From positions 39,804,001 through 39,868,000 of the forward strand of contig CM060731.1 of NCBI GenBank assembly GCA_030704615.1: a stretch of DNA of 64,000 nt. The letters are read 5' to 3'. The DNA comes from Takakia lepidozioides. Lineage: Eukaryota > Streptophyta > Takakiopsida > Takakiales > Takakiaceae. The notes beneath the pieces were generated by a model that worked only from the letters and a program-made list of their open reading frames with translations, was not told where the DNA came from and did not search any database. Shown one piece after another: positions 10,901 to 19,880 of this stretch (within the stretch, counting starts at the first letter, position 1; each line of letters starts with the position of its first letter). Made by a program: the position numbers and the translations under genes.

Positions 10901-11503
10901 CAAAAACACCTGCATGAAATCATCCAGATACTCTTGAAAAGATTCACTTATCACTCTCTGAAAGGTCGCTGGTGCATTACAAAGTCCAAAGGGCATGACT
11001 TTGTATGCATAAGCCCCCCAGTCTGTGATGAAAGCTGTTTTCCCTTGGTCTTCTTCTGCCACTTGCACTTGATTATAACCACTGAAGCCATCCATGAATG
11101 AGTACATCTCATGGCCTGCCACAGTGTCTAATACTGCTTCTGTGAATGGCAAAGGGAAAGGATCTTTCTTCGTACAAGCATTCAGCTTCTTATAGTTCAC
11201 ACATACTCTTAGTTTGCCATTCTTCTTGGGAACTATAACAATGGGTGACAACCAAGTTGTATACTCTATTGGGTATATAAACTTAGCCTCAGCCAACTTC
11301 TTTATCTCTTCTCCAACCTTCTGTGCGTAGTTGGGATTCATTCTATACCTCGCCTGCTTGATTGGTACTGACCCTGGTTCCAGTTCAATTTTATGCTGAC
11401 AGACTTCAGGTGGTATCCCTTTTAGATCCTCATAGCTCCAAGCAAATACATCTCTGTATTTGATGAACAAGCTTTTAGCTTCTTCGAAGAACTCGGCTCC
11501 AAA
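7943..11503 (-). CDS. Retrotransposon pol: reverse transcriptase - RNase H - integrase
   Basis: The frame opens at 11503 after a TGA and overlaps the protease ORF, lying in the -1 frame relative to it. The junction residues FFEEAK and YRDVFAWSYED are typical of the protease-RT linker. RT contains SPIVIVPKKNGKLRVCVNY, FMDGFSGYNQ, MPFGLCNAPATFQR and the catalytic FLDDFSVY. RNase H has HCDASG, TEREALAMIYA and YVDHQAL. Integrase has the zinc module (GGHFG, CQKCDEC) and the DDE residues in GLDFVGPI, SDQGSHF and GNGQAEATNK. There is no chromodomain. Instead the C-terminus holds a run of decapeptide repeats (RRDTAYHSPS) encoded by a 30-bp minisatellite, followed by a basic tail. The frame is intact across all catalytic motifs. 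No second archaeal-type RNase H was seen, which argues against the Tat/Ogre group. Confidence 0.93.
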   Translation of the reverse strand, partial: FGAEFFEEAKSLFIKYRDVFAWSYEDLKGIPPEVCQHKIELEPGSVPIKQARYRMNPNYAQKVGEEIKKLAEAKFIYPIEYTTWLSPIVIVPKKNGKLRVCVNYKKLNACTKKDPFPLPFTEAVLDTVAGHEMYSFMDGFSGYNQVQVAEEDQGKTAFITDWGAYAYKVMPFGLCNAPATFQRVISESFQEYLDDFMQVFLDDFSVYSSKNEHLHKLELCLARCRMRGLGLNPEKCTFCVNSGVLLGHIVCKKGLLVDPRKTESIKVSPPPVNVKSLRRFLGQTSYYRRFVKRYAQIAAPLSKLLKKDAVFAWTAECQQAFEELTLSVTTTPVLINPHWHVVFHVHCDASGEALGAVLAQNVTGNIDSPVYYASRLMNSAERNYSTTEREALAMIYAVKKFRHYLLGRKFMFYVDHQALIYLVNKPLISGRIARWLIILHEFEFEVIYKPGRLHLVADHLSRLTTGEAATGVDDQLPDASLFVMEVQGSADEWLDWQWPIRYYLAHGQCPPSYGKEQRKRIAIKALPYTMVGSRMYKLGPDGVLKRCLYHHEVNKVLEEVHKGVAGGHFGEKTTSRKILLAGYWWPTLFKDVHEYCQKCDECQRLGPLQRSGRMALHPTMPTEPFQKWGLDFVGPINPPSKNTQNRYIITATDYTTKWVEAKALRDNTAKSTARFLYENILTRFGCPLEFISDQGSHFMNETIELLTKEFMIVHRKSTTYYPQGNGQAEATNKILCTILAKIVNANRTDWDTKLLTALWSYRTSYKVTTKYTPFQLVYGMEALLPVEFLLPTMRTEWGKRMELQDSIKVRKHELYHVEEVRADAADNMTRIQMKRKEQFDEGKLKTFKTGDLVLWLQKKGKIQASKLKSPWKGPYVIQKMYDNNTAMLQTINKEMLGRVNANKLKGYSGIHDKPLQHDLHVEPQEQSRAAPVLRTEYGTLVARPSIYDRGGQNKRDTAYHSPSRRDTAYHSPSRRDTAYHSPSRRDTTYHNLPQRVTAYHSLPQCNTAYHSVTQYDTACHSSTQPTKVTRSIESVTSGHIKTSGKWLKEEETEINLKIDTWRSGCDTQQRMKCKDRCQKERGQERPSKGMKGGPINEYGKRETERTASTKKLNSCRMYDPSGLSNRESPLKKIKVKIQSQRIQPIENQRNDQENGRKLSARGGVVLSNGRLDRTGHKCYNLETMEN
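8426..8640 (-). repeat. 30-bp tandem repeat in the pol C-terminal coding region
   Basis: About three near-perfect and several diverged 30-bp units (CACGCCGTGATGGGCTGTGA with a TAGGCTGTGT end) encode RRDTAYHSPS-type decapeptides on the minus strand. The unit is a multiple of three, so copy number changes keep the frame. The CTGTG core is shared with the LTR minisatellite. Confidence 0.85.
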
Positions 11504-13398
11504 TCAGCTCCTACTTTCACCATTCTCGGTTCCTCCTGAGTTCCCACATTTACTTCTCTCACCTGCTCATCAGCTGTGATTGTCCAACCAGTCACCACTT
11601 CATCCTGTAAGCTCACAGTGGCTGGTTCTTCTAGGATTTCTATTTCTCCTTCTCTTTCTTCATAGAAATGTGATGGGTAAATGCTGGTTTCTTCTTCAGT
11701 TGGTGTTGCTGTCACTACACCACAGCAGATACCTCTCAAACAACTTAGGCTTTCCAGCCGCATCTCTGCAACCTGCTCCCATTCTGGGTGTGCAGCAAAT
11801 AGGGTAGCTTCCTGCTCCTCATCCAGTCCTCCCCTCCAGTCATACTCTCTGACTCCTCGAGGTCTTCTTGTAGCAGGTAATCTACTAGATTTCTTTGTGG
11901 TAATTTGTATCTCGTGCATCCCATTATGCACAGTTAGTAACTGAGAATTCCAGTCATGGAATACCCTGGCCTGTTTCAGCCACGGACGTCCCAATAATAA
12001 GGAGTAAGCCTCCATGACTTCATCCATTTTTAATACAGTTACTGTGATCATAAAGATCATTTTCTGTATCTGTATCTTAACTCCTCTTATTAATCCCAAT
12101 GGCTGTACACTTCTTTGATCTGCCATTGTTACTGTAAATGGGGCTGGTTTCATGTTACTTAGACCAAGCTTCTTCCTTAATTGGTCTGTCATGATATTTA
12201 CTCCAGAACCACCATCTATCAGTACATCAGTTAGTTCTGTGCTTCCAATTCTCAATTGGATTACTGGCATAGAATCATCAAAGTCCATGACTGGTTCTCG
12301 CCCTTCCGGCTTCACATTATAACTGGTCACCTTGCTGTTCAGGTCTGTGTTTCCTGTCTCTTGGGCAATTCGATTGATTGCCTGATACAGCCTGTGCCTA
12401 CAATAAGGTGCCACAGCTAATAGCTGTCCAATGGTAATTTCTGCTTTGGTCTGACATATTACTTCAGCCAAAGTCTCTTCATTACTTTGCATGTCTGCAT
12501 CTTCTTTTTTCCTTTCTTCCTCACTCCCCTCTTTTTCTCCATCCGAATCAGAGGAATCTGCCACAGGAATATCAGTACTCTTTTGCATTTCCCTTATAGT
12601 ATCTGCCACTTCCTTGTGCAGTTCCTTCTCATCCTTCCAAGTCTCTTCATCTTCAGGCATATCATTGCCACTTCCAGTCTCATCTTCTTCCTCTTCTACT
12701 GGAGGTATTAGTTTGGCTTTACTTCTTGTTACTATCATTGTACTTACTTCTGGTACAACACATGGCCTAACCATGTGAGCTGCCACCACTGGGCCCTCAT
12801 TCACAGGAGCTCTCATCTCATTCTGGTGTCTTATCCAGAATGAACAGGCTGCCTTGCGATGTCCTGGCTGATTACAATAGTAACATAGCTCTTCACCATT
12901 GGGTCCTCGCCCTTGGTCTGGTCTTGGATTATTTCTATAATCCTGATTCCCGGGCTGGTAATTCCCCCTTGGATTACCCTGATAGTTGCCTCTGGAATTT
13001 CCTTGGTAATTCCCTCTTGAATTACCTCTCCCTTCCATGCCATTGTTATAACCACCAGACCTACCATAGTGGTCCTGATCATTATTTCTTCTTGGCTGGG
13101 GCTGCACCTGATGCACCCTTACTTGCCTAGGTTCTCTTGCAGCTGTCCTTCTGTTGTAGTAACAATTCTCAGTAGAATGGTTATCCATTTTACAGATAGT
13201 ACAGTGTTTCTCCTTCATGTGGCATTCTGTAGTGGTATGGCCTTCATTCTGGCACTTTGCACACCATACACCCTTCCTCCAATGTGTTGCAGCCTCTGTG
13301 GCATACTTCTTCAAGATTTCTTCCAATCTTTTCTCATAGTTATCCCTCTTCAACTTTTCCTTTCTCTTACTCTTTCTTTTAGTTCTTGCTCTTCTTCT
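11422..13398 (-). CDS. Retrotransposon nucleocapsid zinc knuckles and aspartic protease
   Basis: The frame is open from 13398, in the +1 frame relative to gag, overlapping gag's last codons. Three C-x2-C-x4-H-x4-C zinc knuckles are visible: CAKCQNEGHTTTEC and CTICKMDNHSTENC near the start, and CYYCNQPGHRKAAC after an RGNYQGN-repeat, Arg/Asn-rich RNA-binding stretch. An acidic linker follows. The protease region has LIDGGSGVNIM (the D-G-G form used by several plant gypsy lineages in place of D-S/T-G) and a downstream LLGRPWL flap/ALGR-type motif. Having the knuckles with protease and not with gag capsid means Gag proper depends on frameshifting, or the frame is mutated. No ATG is found in the first codons, which supports expression as a fusion. 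Confidence 0.88.
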   Translation of the reverse strand, partial: RRRARTKRKSKRKEKLKRDNYEKRLEEILKKYATEAATHWRKGVWCAKCQNEGHTTTECHMKEKHCTICKMDNHSTENCYYNRRTAAREPRQVRVHQVQPQPRRNNDQDHYGRSGGYNNGMEGRGNSRGNYQGNSRGNYQGNPRGNYQPGNQDYRNNPRPDQGRGPNGEELCYYCNQPGHRKAACSFWIRHQNEMRAPVNEGPVVAAHMVRPCVVPEVSTMIVTRSKAKLIPPVEEEEDETGSGNDMPEDEETWKDEKELHKEVADTIREMQKSTDIPVADSSDSDGEKEGSEEERKKEDADMQSNEETLAEVICQTKAEITIGQLLAVAPYCRHRLYQAINRIAQETGNTDLNSKVTSYNVKPEGREPVMDFDDSMPVIQLRIGSTELTDVLIDGGSGVNIMTDQLRKKLGLSNMKPAPFTVTMADQRSVQPLGLIRGVKIQIQKMIFMITVTVLKMDEVMEAYSLLLGRPWLKQARVFHDWNSQLLTVHNGMHEIQITTKKSSRLPATRRPRGVREYDWRGGLDEEQEATLFAAHPEWEQVAEMRLESLSCLRGICCGVVTATPTEEETSIYPSHFYEEREGEIEILEEPATVSLQDEVVTGWTITADEQVREVNVGTQEEPRMVKVGADLEPSSSKKLKACSSNTEMYLLGAMRI

Positions 13399-14770
13399 TC
13401 ATCTGACTCATCTTCAGAGTCCTCATCTTCCTTTTCTCTCTCCTGAGCATTCCCAATTGCTCAATTCTGTTTGCAGTTTCAAATGCCTCCTCCACTGTAT
13501 TATGGGGTAACATATCCACTTTCTTCTGCAACTCTGGTCTTAGTCCACTCACAAACCAAGTCTTCTGTAAACCGGGTGCTGGTACTGCAGCCAGCTTTTT
13601 CATCATCAATTCCATCTTCTCCATATACTCTTCAACAGTTTCATGCTTCTTCTGCTTCAGCTGTTGTAAACTTCCATACACTTCATCCTCAGTTTTACTT
13701 GTCCTGAACCTATTTCGAAATGCTGTATTCAAGCCATTCCAGGTTAGGAAATGATTATCAGGGAATCTTGCATACCATTCACTTGCTTTCTTGATAAGTG
13801 AACAAGGAAACAGTCTCATCTTGGCATCATCGCCATTCTCATTGTTCACTATACACATGTGCTCAAATTGGCTAATGTGTACATCGGGATCCCCTTTTCC
13901 TGAATATATTGGAAAGGGTGGTTTTGCCCGTGTTGGTTGTAACGCCATCTGTGGCCCTACCTTCTGCCCACTGACAGGTGCTGGCACCCTTGCTGGTGCT
14001 GGTCCTTCTGGACCTGTTGTTTTTGTGGTGGATCTTCCACCAAGTGGTGGCCCTTGAGCACTCCCTGCTTCTGGCCCCACGATATTCACAGTATTCCCAG
14101 CTTCAGTTGCACTACTTCCCACACTCCCTGTCCCCCCAGAGCCAGATCCAGGCAGCCCGCCTGATCCCCCTGAGCCGACACCTTCGTTGGCCTGTGATCC
14201 AAGTGCTCCACTTGATCCAGGTCCAACGGGTTGGGATGTCCTGGTTGTAGTCTCAACCTCAGCTGTTGGGTCTACTTCTTCATATTCTTCCTCTTCTAAT
14301 TTCTTCTCTCTGTTTTCATCCTCCAAGTTCTGCCCTTGGGTTTCTTCTTCACTCATGTAACTCAACTGTAATGGTGTTGGAGAGTCTGAACTCTCCGTTG
14401 GCTCTGCCACATCCTCATCTCCTTCTTCATCTTCTGCTTCAGAAACTGGAGTTCCTGCTTTTGGTGTTCCATGCCAACTCTTATCAAAGATTTCTGTCAA
14501 GTCTTTTATCCAAGGATGTACCTCAGATCTTTCACCTCGTGATTGATCTTCTTCCTGTACCAATTCCCTTAATCTTTCTTGCAAAGAAACAGAAGGAGTG
14601 GCATCCAACTCTAGTTCTTCCGGTATAGGTGATGCACTTTTTGATCTTGATGGTGTGAGAGGTCCAGATGATTCCCCTATGTCTATTCCTCTCTCCCAAA
14701 GATATGGATAATTAGCTTTCAGATAGCTTTCTCTTTTGATGAATATCTTGTCGTCTAGCTTCTCTTTCAT
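13379..14770 (-). CDS. Retrotransposon gag (capsid)
   Basis: The ATG at 14770 lies three bases after an in-frame TGA, so the start is well defined. It is about 463 residues long. The N-terminal half is acidic and Ser/Gly/Pro-rich and looks disordered (VGSGGSGGLPGSGSGG). The C-terminal half is the retrotransposon gag domain: KPPFPIYSGKGDPDVHISQF, KKASEWYARFPDNHFLTWNG, FRNRFRTSKTEDEVYGSL and the KKHETVEEYMEKMELMMKKL helix. No zinc knuckle lies in this frame; the knuckles are in the next ORF. The frame ends at TAA 13379-13381, inside the Lys/Glu-rich overlap with the next ORF. Confidence 0.88.
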   Translation of the reverse strand: MKEKLDDKIFIKRESYLKANYPYLWERGIDIGESSGPLTPSRSKSASPIPEELELDATPSVSLQERLRELVQEEDQSRGERSEVHPWIKDLTEIFDKSWHGTPKAGTPVSEAEDEEGDEDVAEPTESSDSPTPLQLSYMSEEETQGQNLEDENREKKLEEEEYEEVDPTAEVETTTRTSQPVGPGSSGALGSQANEGVGSGGSGGLPGSGSGGTGSVGSSATEAGNTVNIVGPEAGSAQGPPLGGRSTTKTTGPEGPAPARVPAPVSGQKVGPQMALQPTRAKPPFPIYSGKGDPDVHISQFEHMCIVNNENGDDAKMRLFPCSLIKKASEWYARFPDNHFLTWNGLNTAFRNRFRTSKTEDEVYGSLQQLKQKKHETVEEYMEKMELMMKKLAAVPAPGLQKTWFVSGLRPELQKKVDMLPHNTVEEAFETANRIEQLGMLRREKRKMRTLKMSQMKKKSKN

Positions 14771-14798
14771 CACTCATGTCCCATGTCTTTCATTTCTT

Positions 14799-15497
14799 TT
14801 AATGTGGCAATAACCAAAACTCTCTTCTGTAATATCTCTCGTATATGCCTGGATTTCTTTCAAGCTTCAATGCACCCTTGGCTATACTTGAAGTCTCCGT
14901 TACCATATAACCATATGGCAAACAAGTCTGAAAAGCTGTTCTTGGTGTGAGTTTGATCCACAAAATATCCTTTGGAATCCAATTCTTTACCAGTACAAGC
15001 TCTTCATGCATATGAGTATAAACATTCACCTTTCTTTCTTCCCAGCCTTCAAACTCTACTCGTTTAATGGATAGCAACGCTATCACATAAACTAATGTTG
15101 GTAACCAACGTGCTCTTCCTCTACAGGCTACCTGATAAATCTTTATCACTCCTTTCTCCAGACCCCATTCTGGATCAGCATCATGCACTCGTTTAAGAAT
15201 ATTTTCTTTACATCCGTCTGGCAATTCCAAGAACCTTTGAAAGAATTGTTTGGACAATCTTTCTTCCTTCTTCGTTCCACAGGGAATTTGATTCACTTCA
15301 AATTCTTTAATGGTCCAACCACCATGATCCCACCAGATGCCTGTCACATCTGGTTGTTCATGTCCCAGGTCCCCAGTATGGTCGCCAAATGTCGCGCGGC
15401 TTTTACTCACCCATCCCTTCGCTATCCGAGGCGGAAACTCCAAGATAGAAGAGTTGGAAATCTCTAAGTACTCAGCCCGCGCAGAACAATCAGTCAT
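14799..15497 (-). CDS. Extra ORF upstream of gag, starting inside the 5' LTR
   Basis: The ATG at 15497 lies 108 bp inside the 5' LTR. The frame crosses the LTR end (SKSRAT at the LTR border), the putative primer-binding region (FGDHTGD) and the leader, ending 28 bp before the gag ATG, 232 residues in all. Recognisable features are an amphipathic middle (KEERLSKQFFQRFLELPDGC), a Trp-rich segment and a basic C-terminus (YERYYRREFWLLPH). I do not recognise a domain. The part outside the LTR has protein-like composition and no alternative early ATG, so it is either a real leader protein or the start of an older gag reading. Ogre-type elements are known to carry an ORF before gag; this may be analogous but is not demonstrably homologous. 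Confidence 0.55.
   Translation of the reverse strand: MTDCSARAEYLEISNSSILEFPPRIAKGWVSKSRATFGDHTGDLGHEQPDVTGIWWDHGGWTIKEFEVNQIPCGTKKEERLSKQFFQRFLELPDGCKENILKRVHDADPEWGLEKGVIKIYQVACRGRARWLPTLVYVIALLSIKRVEFEGWEERKVNVYTHMHEELVLVKNWIPKDILWIKLTPRTAFQTCLPYGYMVTETSSIAKGALKLERNPGIYERYYRREFWLLPH
15370..15389 (-). other. Putative primer-binding site of the 13-kb element
   Basis: Directly after the 5' LTR end (minus strand ...GCGACA) comes TTTGGCGACCATACTGGGGA. Its position fits a primer-binding site with TGGCGACC as the CCA-complement end. I could not assign the tRNA; it is not initiator Met. Confidence 0.55.
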
Positions 15498-16383
15498 GAC
15501 CTACAGCTAGTGTATCATGGGGGTGTTTCCTATTTGTTTCCTTTTCCGCATTCATCTTAGCTACCTTACCATTGATAATTAAGTATCAGTTTGCTTCATC
15601 AATTTATCGGCTTCCTTCACTCCTCCATTCAATCCACAGCTTCACTCAGATCTCTCTACACAGTGTGATTGTATCGTATAAGTATCAGATTATGATTTAT
15701 CAGGTATCAGGCCGAAGCCATTGTGTCTCTATTCTCCTCTACAATATCCCTACAGCTTTGCATATAACAAGCATCTATAATCCTCTTTCCTCCTTCATCG
15801 TGCTCACCGACTTCCGCTCCCGCCTGACTCCGAAGTCCTCCCCGAATAATGATAATAATGATCATCTCCGAATATGATAATAATCATTTCCCCTTCTTCC
15901 CTTTATCCTCCTATCCGGGTTCTAACCGTTTCCCTCTCTAACCGTCGTATGTGAACTAACATGTTCCCTTCACTGGTGTTGTTCCCCACAGTCGTTCCCT
16001 GTCCTACTCTTCGTTCCCTATTATCGTGACAGCTGTGTCAAGCGGTGACTGGCTGTGACTGGCTGTGTGGGCTGTGTCTGCTGTGACGACTGTGACGGGC
16101 TGTGTGGGCTGTGTGGGCTGTGACGACTGTGACGGCTGTGTGGGCTGTGACTTGCTGTGTCGGCTGTGTGGGCTGTGACGACTGTGACGGGCTGTGTTTG
16201 GCTGTGTGGGCTGTGACGGCTGTGTGGGCTGTGACTGCTGTGTCGGCTGTGTGGGCTATGTAACCCCCCTCTACAGTGCGCTGCTGTCACCCCTAAGGTT
16301 TCTGTTTGTCTCAGTCTGTGCAAAAATTAAGGGTACCCTACAGATCCCGTATAAGTGTCTAAGTCCCCTACAGTCCTCTAACA
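15390..16383 (-). repeat. 5' LTR of the 13-kb element (994 bp)
   Basis: Matches 3124-4149 apart from small indels (for example around 15775, 15860-15890 and 15918) and a shorter CTGTG array at 16031-16259. On the minus strand it starts TGTTAGAGG and ends GCGCGACA. It holds the ATG of the extra 5' ORF at 15497-15495. Confidence 0.92.
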
Positions 16384-16388
16384 CGGCG
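16384..16388. repeat. Target-site duplication CGGCG (right)
   Basis: Identical to 3119-3123 on the other side of the element. Confidence 0.9.
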
Positions 16389-17302
16389 GTCCGCAACAAT
16401 CCGGTGGATCTCATTATGCCAATCCAATTGGGGATTAATTTCTCCCACCCTAAGCCGGGGAAGTATGAGGTCTTCAGCTCCGAGTCGAATTACCGGTGAT
16501 GGCAATCGCCAAACTGCAAAAAGAGTCATGCTATGTTGGAGAAAGGCAGTCTGCTGGTTGTCAATTTGCTGGTCCGCACTCTGCTAGATGACAGGTCTTC
16601 CCATGGGTATGGGCTGCATGATGGGCTCCTGGAGAGGAGTCTGCAGGATGACAGGCTGCTCGTCGGGAGTCTGCTCCATTGGAGTCTGCTAGATGACAGG
16701 CTGCTGAAGGGAGTTTGCTGGATGTCGCTTGCTGAATGGCCGTCTACTGGATGACGGCCTGCTGAATGGGAGTCTGCTGGATGACATACTCGGCTGTCCC
16801 AGTCTCATTCCCCCTCGACGCGTGTTCAATATGTAATGTCGCTATTGCAGCAGATGACCCAGGATATGTCAACAATCTGTACTCCCGCATGCGGTCCACT
16901 TCCGCACGCACCGCAGTCACTTGTAAAGGAGCATCGTTGCTCGGTATCCGCCAAGCCTGAATGGCCCTACGAATAGAAATACATTCATCCTGGTATACGG
17001 CAGAGAACTTGGACGTCGGGACTTTATTATCACCTCATGCAGCGGACTGGACTCACAGACCAGCACACTCACAGACGTAACGTGCGTACGTATGGTGGAG
17101 CCAACTAGTAGACTATACCAGCGGACTGACAAACGGACTCAGTAAGTAATGCAGCGATATCAAACAGACTGACTGATGAGCAGACTGAGGAAAGAACGCA
17201 GCGGACTGACCAGACTGAACATGCAACGTGACCCCTATAATGGACTCAAACAGCACAGTAAGCAGCACAGAGAACAGACTGGGCGGTCAGACTGACCATT
17301 AC
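16389..17302. repeat. Degenerate GAGTCTGCTGGATGACAGGCTGCT repeats
   Basis: 16530-16800 is a run of imperfect units built on GGAGTCTGCTGGATGACAGG. 17040-17290 contains the complement-type words CAGACTG/GGACTGAC. No gene is recognised here. If the interrupted minus-strand gene at 2485-3118 has upstream exons they must cross this stretch, but I find no convincing exon in it. Confidence 0.45.
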
Positions 17303-18306
17303 CTCCTCTACTTCTTCGTCATCGTCTTCATCTTCATCTTCAAAGCTGTTCAACCAGTTCTGTTCCGCCTGTTGGATGAATGTGCATAGCAGACCTGACT
17401 AGGCAACTCTGTAGAAATAACGGAAGAAGTCTGGATCCCCAATTGGTGGGCATTCTGGTGGGAAAAGCCCAAAGTCAACGAGGCGCACTGTGCCAGGGCA
17501 GACTGGCCCTTCAGTGCTCTGTTGAGTATTTTGTTTCGACCCTAAACCTTTGGCATGGGTCGCGATATTTGTGTGAGTCTGTTGCCCAGTCTGGTCAGGC
17601 AAGTCAATGTCCACTGGACTTATCACCCTTTCCAGGCCTTCGAAGTCATCATTCCGGATAATGGTTTGCCCAACCTAAGCAGATTCACTTTCAGTATCAG
17701 TACTGATGGTGTGGGTCTGCTGCCCAGGATGGGGTTGAGTCTGCTGCGTGGATTTTGCCCTTGCCTCACGAACAGACCTTGCAGCCTTCTCCTTTTTTTG
17801 TTTTTTTTTTTTTTTGGGCCCCTATCACTCAGTTTACGTTTTCTAGCAGCGTCCGGCATTCCCTGCACTTGCACATCCTCCATTGACGGGCCACCAGAAC
17901 GGACGCTATACCGTGCGCGCACTTCCTCCAATTCCAAAGTGCGGGGGTCAAGTACTGATCTGCGCATGCGCATTGTGGCCTCTTTGACAATCGACATTAC
18001 TTTCAGTATTGGCCAAGGCTTGAAATCCAGTGGAATCATTGCAACACTCTCCTTGCAACCCGTGTCAACACAATGCCGATTTAGTTGGATTTTGTCCTTG
18101 ATAACCTCTTCACAGAAGGGACAGAAGAGCTTGTCTTTTTGCCAATTCGAGTTTTTGGGCTTCAGGGCGCGGAGGTCTACAAATGTTTCCACTATTTTAT
18201 GATCAAACTCCTCTGGTGAGTACCAGTACCTTCGCTCCTTCTTTAGTATGGTTTGGTGCACAAAATCCACCCAATCCGCTCCACCCTTTTCACAAGCATC
18301 CTCCAT
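17303..18306 (-). CDS. Hypothetical protein with a CxxC...HxxxxxC zinc-finger-like motif
   Basis: The minus-strand frame 18306-17623 (227 codons) starts MEDACEKGGADWVDFVHQ and contains FCPFCEEVIKDKIQLNRHC, a C-x2-C...H-x-C arrangement like a single C2H2/BED-type finger. It then has an Arg/Lys-rich nuclear-localisation-like tract (RKRKLSDRGPKKKKNKKRRR) encoded by a long A/T run. A separate candidate exon at 17368-17303 is bordered by AG and GT and encodes an acidic tail (AEQNWLNSFEDEDEDDDEEV). Zinc finger plus basic tract plus acidic tail would suit a nuclear or transposase-like protein, but no known family is identified. It may be the 5' part of the gene interrupted at 3118. Exon limits are uncertain, and everything after the Lys-rich tract may be intron. 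Confidence 0.35.
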
Positions 18307-19880
18307 CGCTGCAGAATCAAATGAGGGTGCAAGGACAATGAGCGACAGACAGAGGTCCTACGAAAATGTTAGACTCACCCTAAGCAAGAAGAGGACACAG
18401 AATGGAATGGAAACACCGTAGCAAGTCAAAAGCTCACCGAGCCGATGAACTTCGAGTTGTTACGGAGGCGACCGTGTTTGCGACGCTTCGTGGCTCACCG
18501 CGACTCTCCACACCTGGGGAAGAACAGCCCTCTTTTTGTTACGGTCATGGAAACGCAAAGAGGAAAACGAAACAGTGCGAAGAAACATGCTCGAAGAGAA
18601 TGGAGTCCACAGGGAACATGAGAAGAAAGTAGAAGTTGAAGCGGGAAAGTGGGCATGGTACTGCCGACGTTGCGCGATTTCACAGGCGCCAACTATCCAC
18701 CGTCATCGCATTGAATACGTCCACCGAACGAACGCATCGTACTAAATACATCCACGGTCCTCACACGTGCAGCAGACTCATTTCCCATCGGGCCGAGAGT
18801 CCACAGGACCGCCAGTCCAACGGACCGATTGTGTAATGACAAAAGCATTGGAGGCGAAGAGCGGACTGACGGACTGACGACGTGGTGCGAGATCACTGGC
18901 GCCTGGTTGCCGCAGTACTGGCATTTACTCGGTCTAGAAGACTACCACGTGTTCAGAAGGACGGTCCACCACACCCATACCGAAAGGACTGACTAAACGG
19001 AGGACTGATAAAGTATCTCCCAACAGTCACATCGCAAGAGACTGAATCCCAACAGACTGGTAGATAAGCGACATATGGAATGCAGTGGTGGGTCAGCAGA
19101 CCCACTGCGAGCAGATTCATGGCAGGACTGAGTGACAAGTTGACGGGCAGATTGACTGACATGATCCATATAGCACGATTGTGGAGCAGACGAACAGTTC
19201 AGCGAGCGGACTGACGACAAAAGAGACCAAGAGGAGAACAGGAAAGTCGAACAGACTGGCAAATAGACTGGCAACACAACAGACTGATACAGTCACAATC
19301 CAACAGACTGTTATCCATGAAAAAAAAACTCTTCTTCAACAGACCGACAGGAGAAGAAGTCAGAATATTGGAAGGACATTCGACTGAGGGGACTGAGGGG
19401 ACTGAGGGGTTAACAAGAAAGTGGAACAGACCCACTTCCAATAGACTTCCAGCACAACAGACAGAGAAAATGAGGAGTCCCACAGACAGACTTCCAGCAG
19501 ACTGTAAGTTCAACAGACTGACGATAAAACTGATGGAGGCGAAGCGGCTTCATATTGGAGGCACTTCCCTGCCAGCGGACACACACTGTGAAGAGACTGG
19601 CGGCACAACAGACTGACAAAGTACCATGCAAACAGACTAATATCCATCGGGGAACGATTGTCGAGCACACCTCCGGTTCAACAGACTGGTTTGCAAAGAA
19701 GGGGGCGAAATGAAGACAAAAGAGAGTATGGGGAGAACAGGAAAGTCAAACACAACCATTGCGAACAGACTCGCGGCACACACAACTGATGCATGCACAG
19801 TCCAACAGACTGATATCCATAGAGGACAACTGTCCAGCAAACGGACTTTTCGCCAGACTGGCGGGAAAACAAGCCAAAAG
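18307..19880. repeat. CAGACTG/GACTGAC-motif-rich non-coding sequence
   Basis: From about 18860 to 19860 the words ACAGACTG, GGACTGAC and AACAGACT recur every few tens of bases without a fixed period. No gene is supported. The second complete retroelement is inserted at 19880. Confidence 0.5.
19876..19880. repeat. Target-site duplication AAAAG (left)
   Basis: Directly precedes the left LTR; repeated at 26800-26804 after the right LTR. Confidence 0.9.

Larger units (their letters stand above)
3124..16383 (-). mobile_element. Complete Athila-like Ty3/gypsy LTR retrotransposon, 13.26 kb
   Basis: The element is bounded by two LTRs of about 1 kb (3124-4149 and 15390-16383) and a 5-bp target duplication. 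In transcription order on the minus strand it carries an extra 5' ORF (15497-14799), gag (14770-13379), a zinc-knuckle/protease ORF (13398-11422), an RT-RNase H-integrase ORF (11503-7943) and a long ORF after pol (7739-4755, with an open frame beyond a TAG to 4188). The RT has the FLDDFSVY form seen in Athila-like elements, and integrase lacks a chromodomain, so it belongs to the non-chromovirus branch. The LTRs are nearly alike, which suggests a fairly recent insertion. It landed in an unrecognised minus-strand gene. Confidence 0.92.

Noticed and set aside
3124-16383. Assigning the 13-kb element to Tat/Ogre because of the ORF before gag
   Set aside because: RT motif style resembles Athila and no second RNase H was seen; the leader ORF may be independent.
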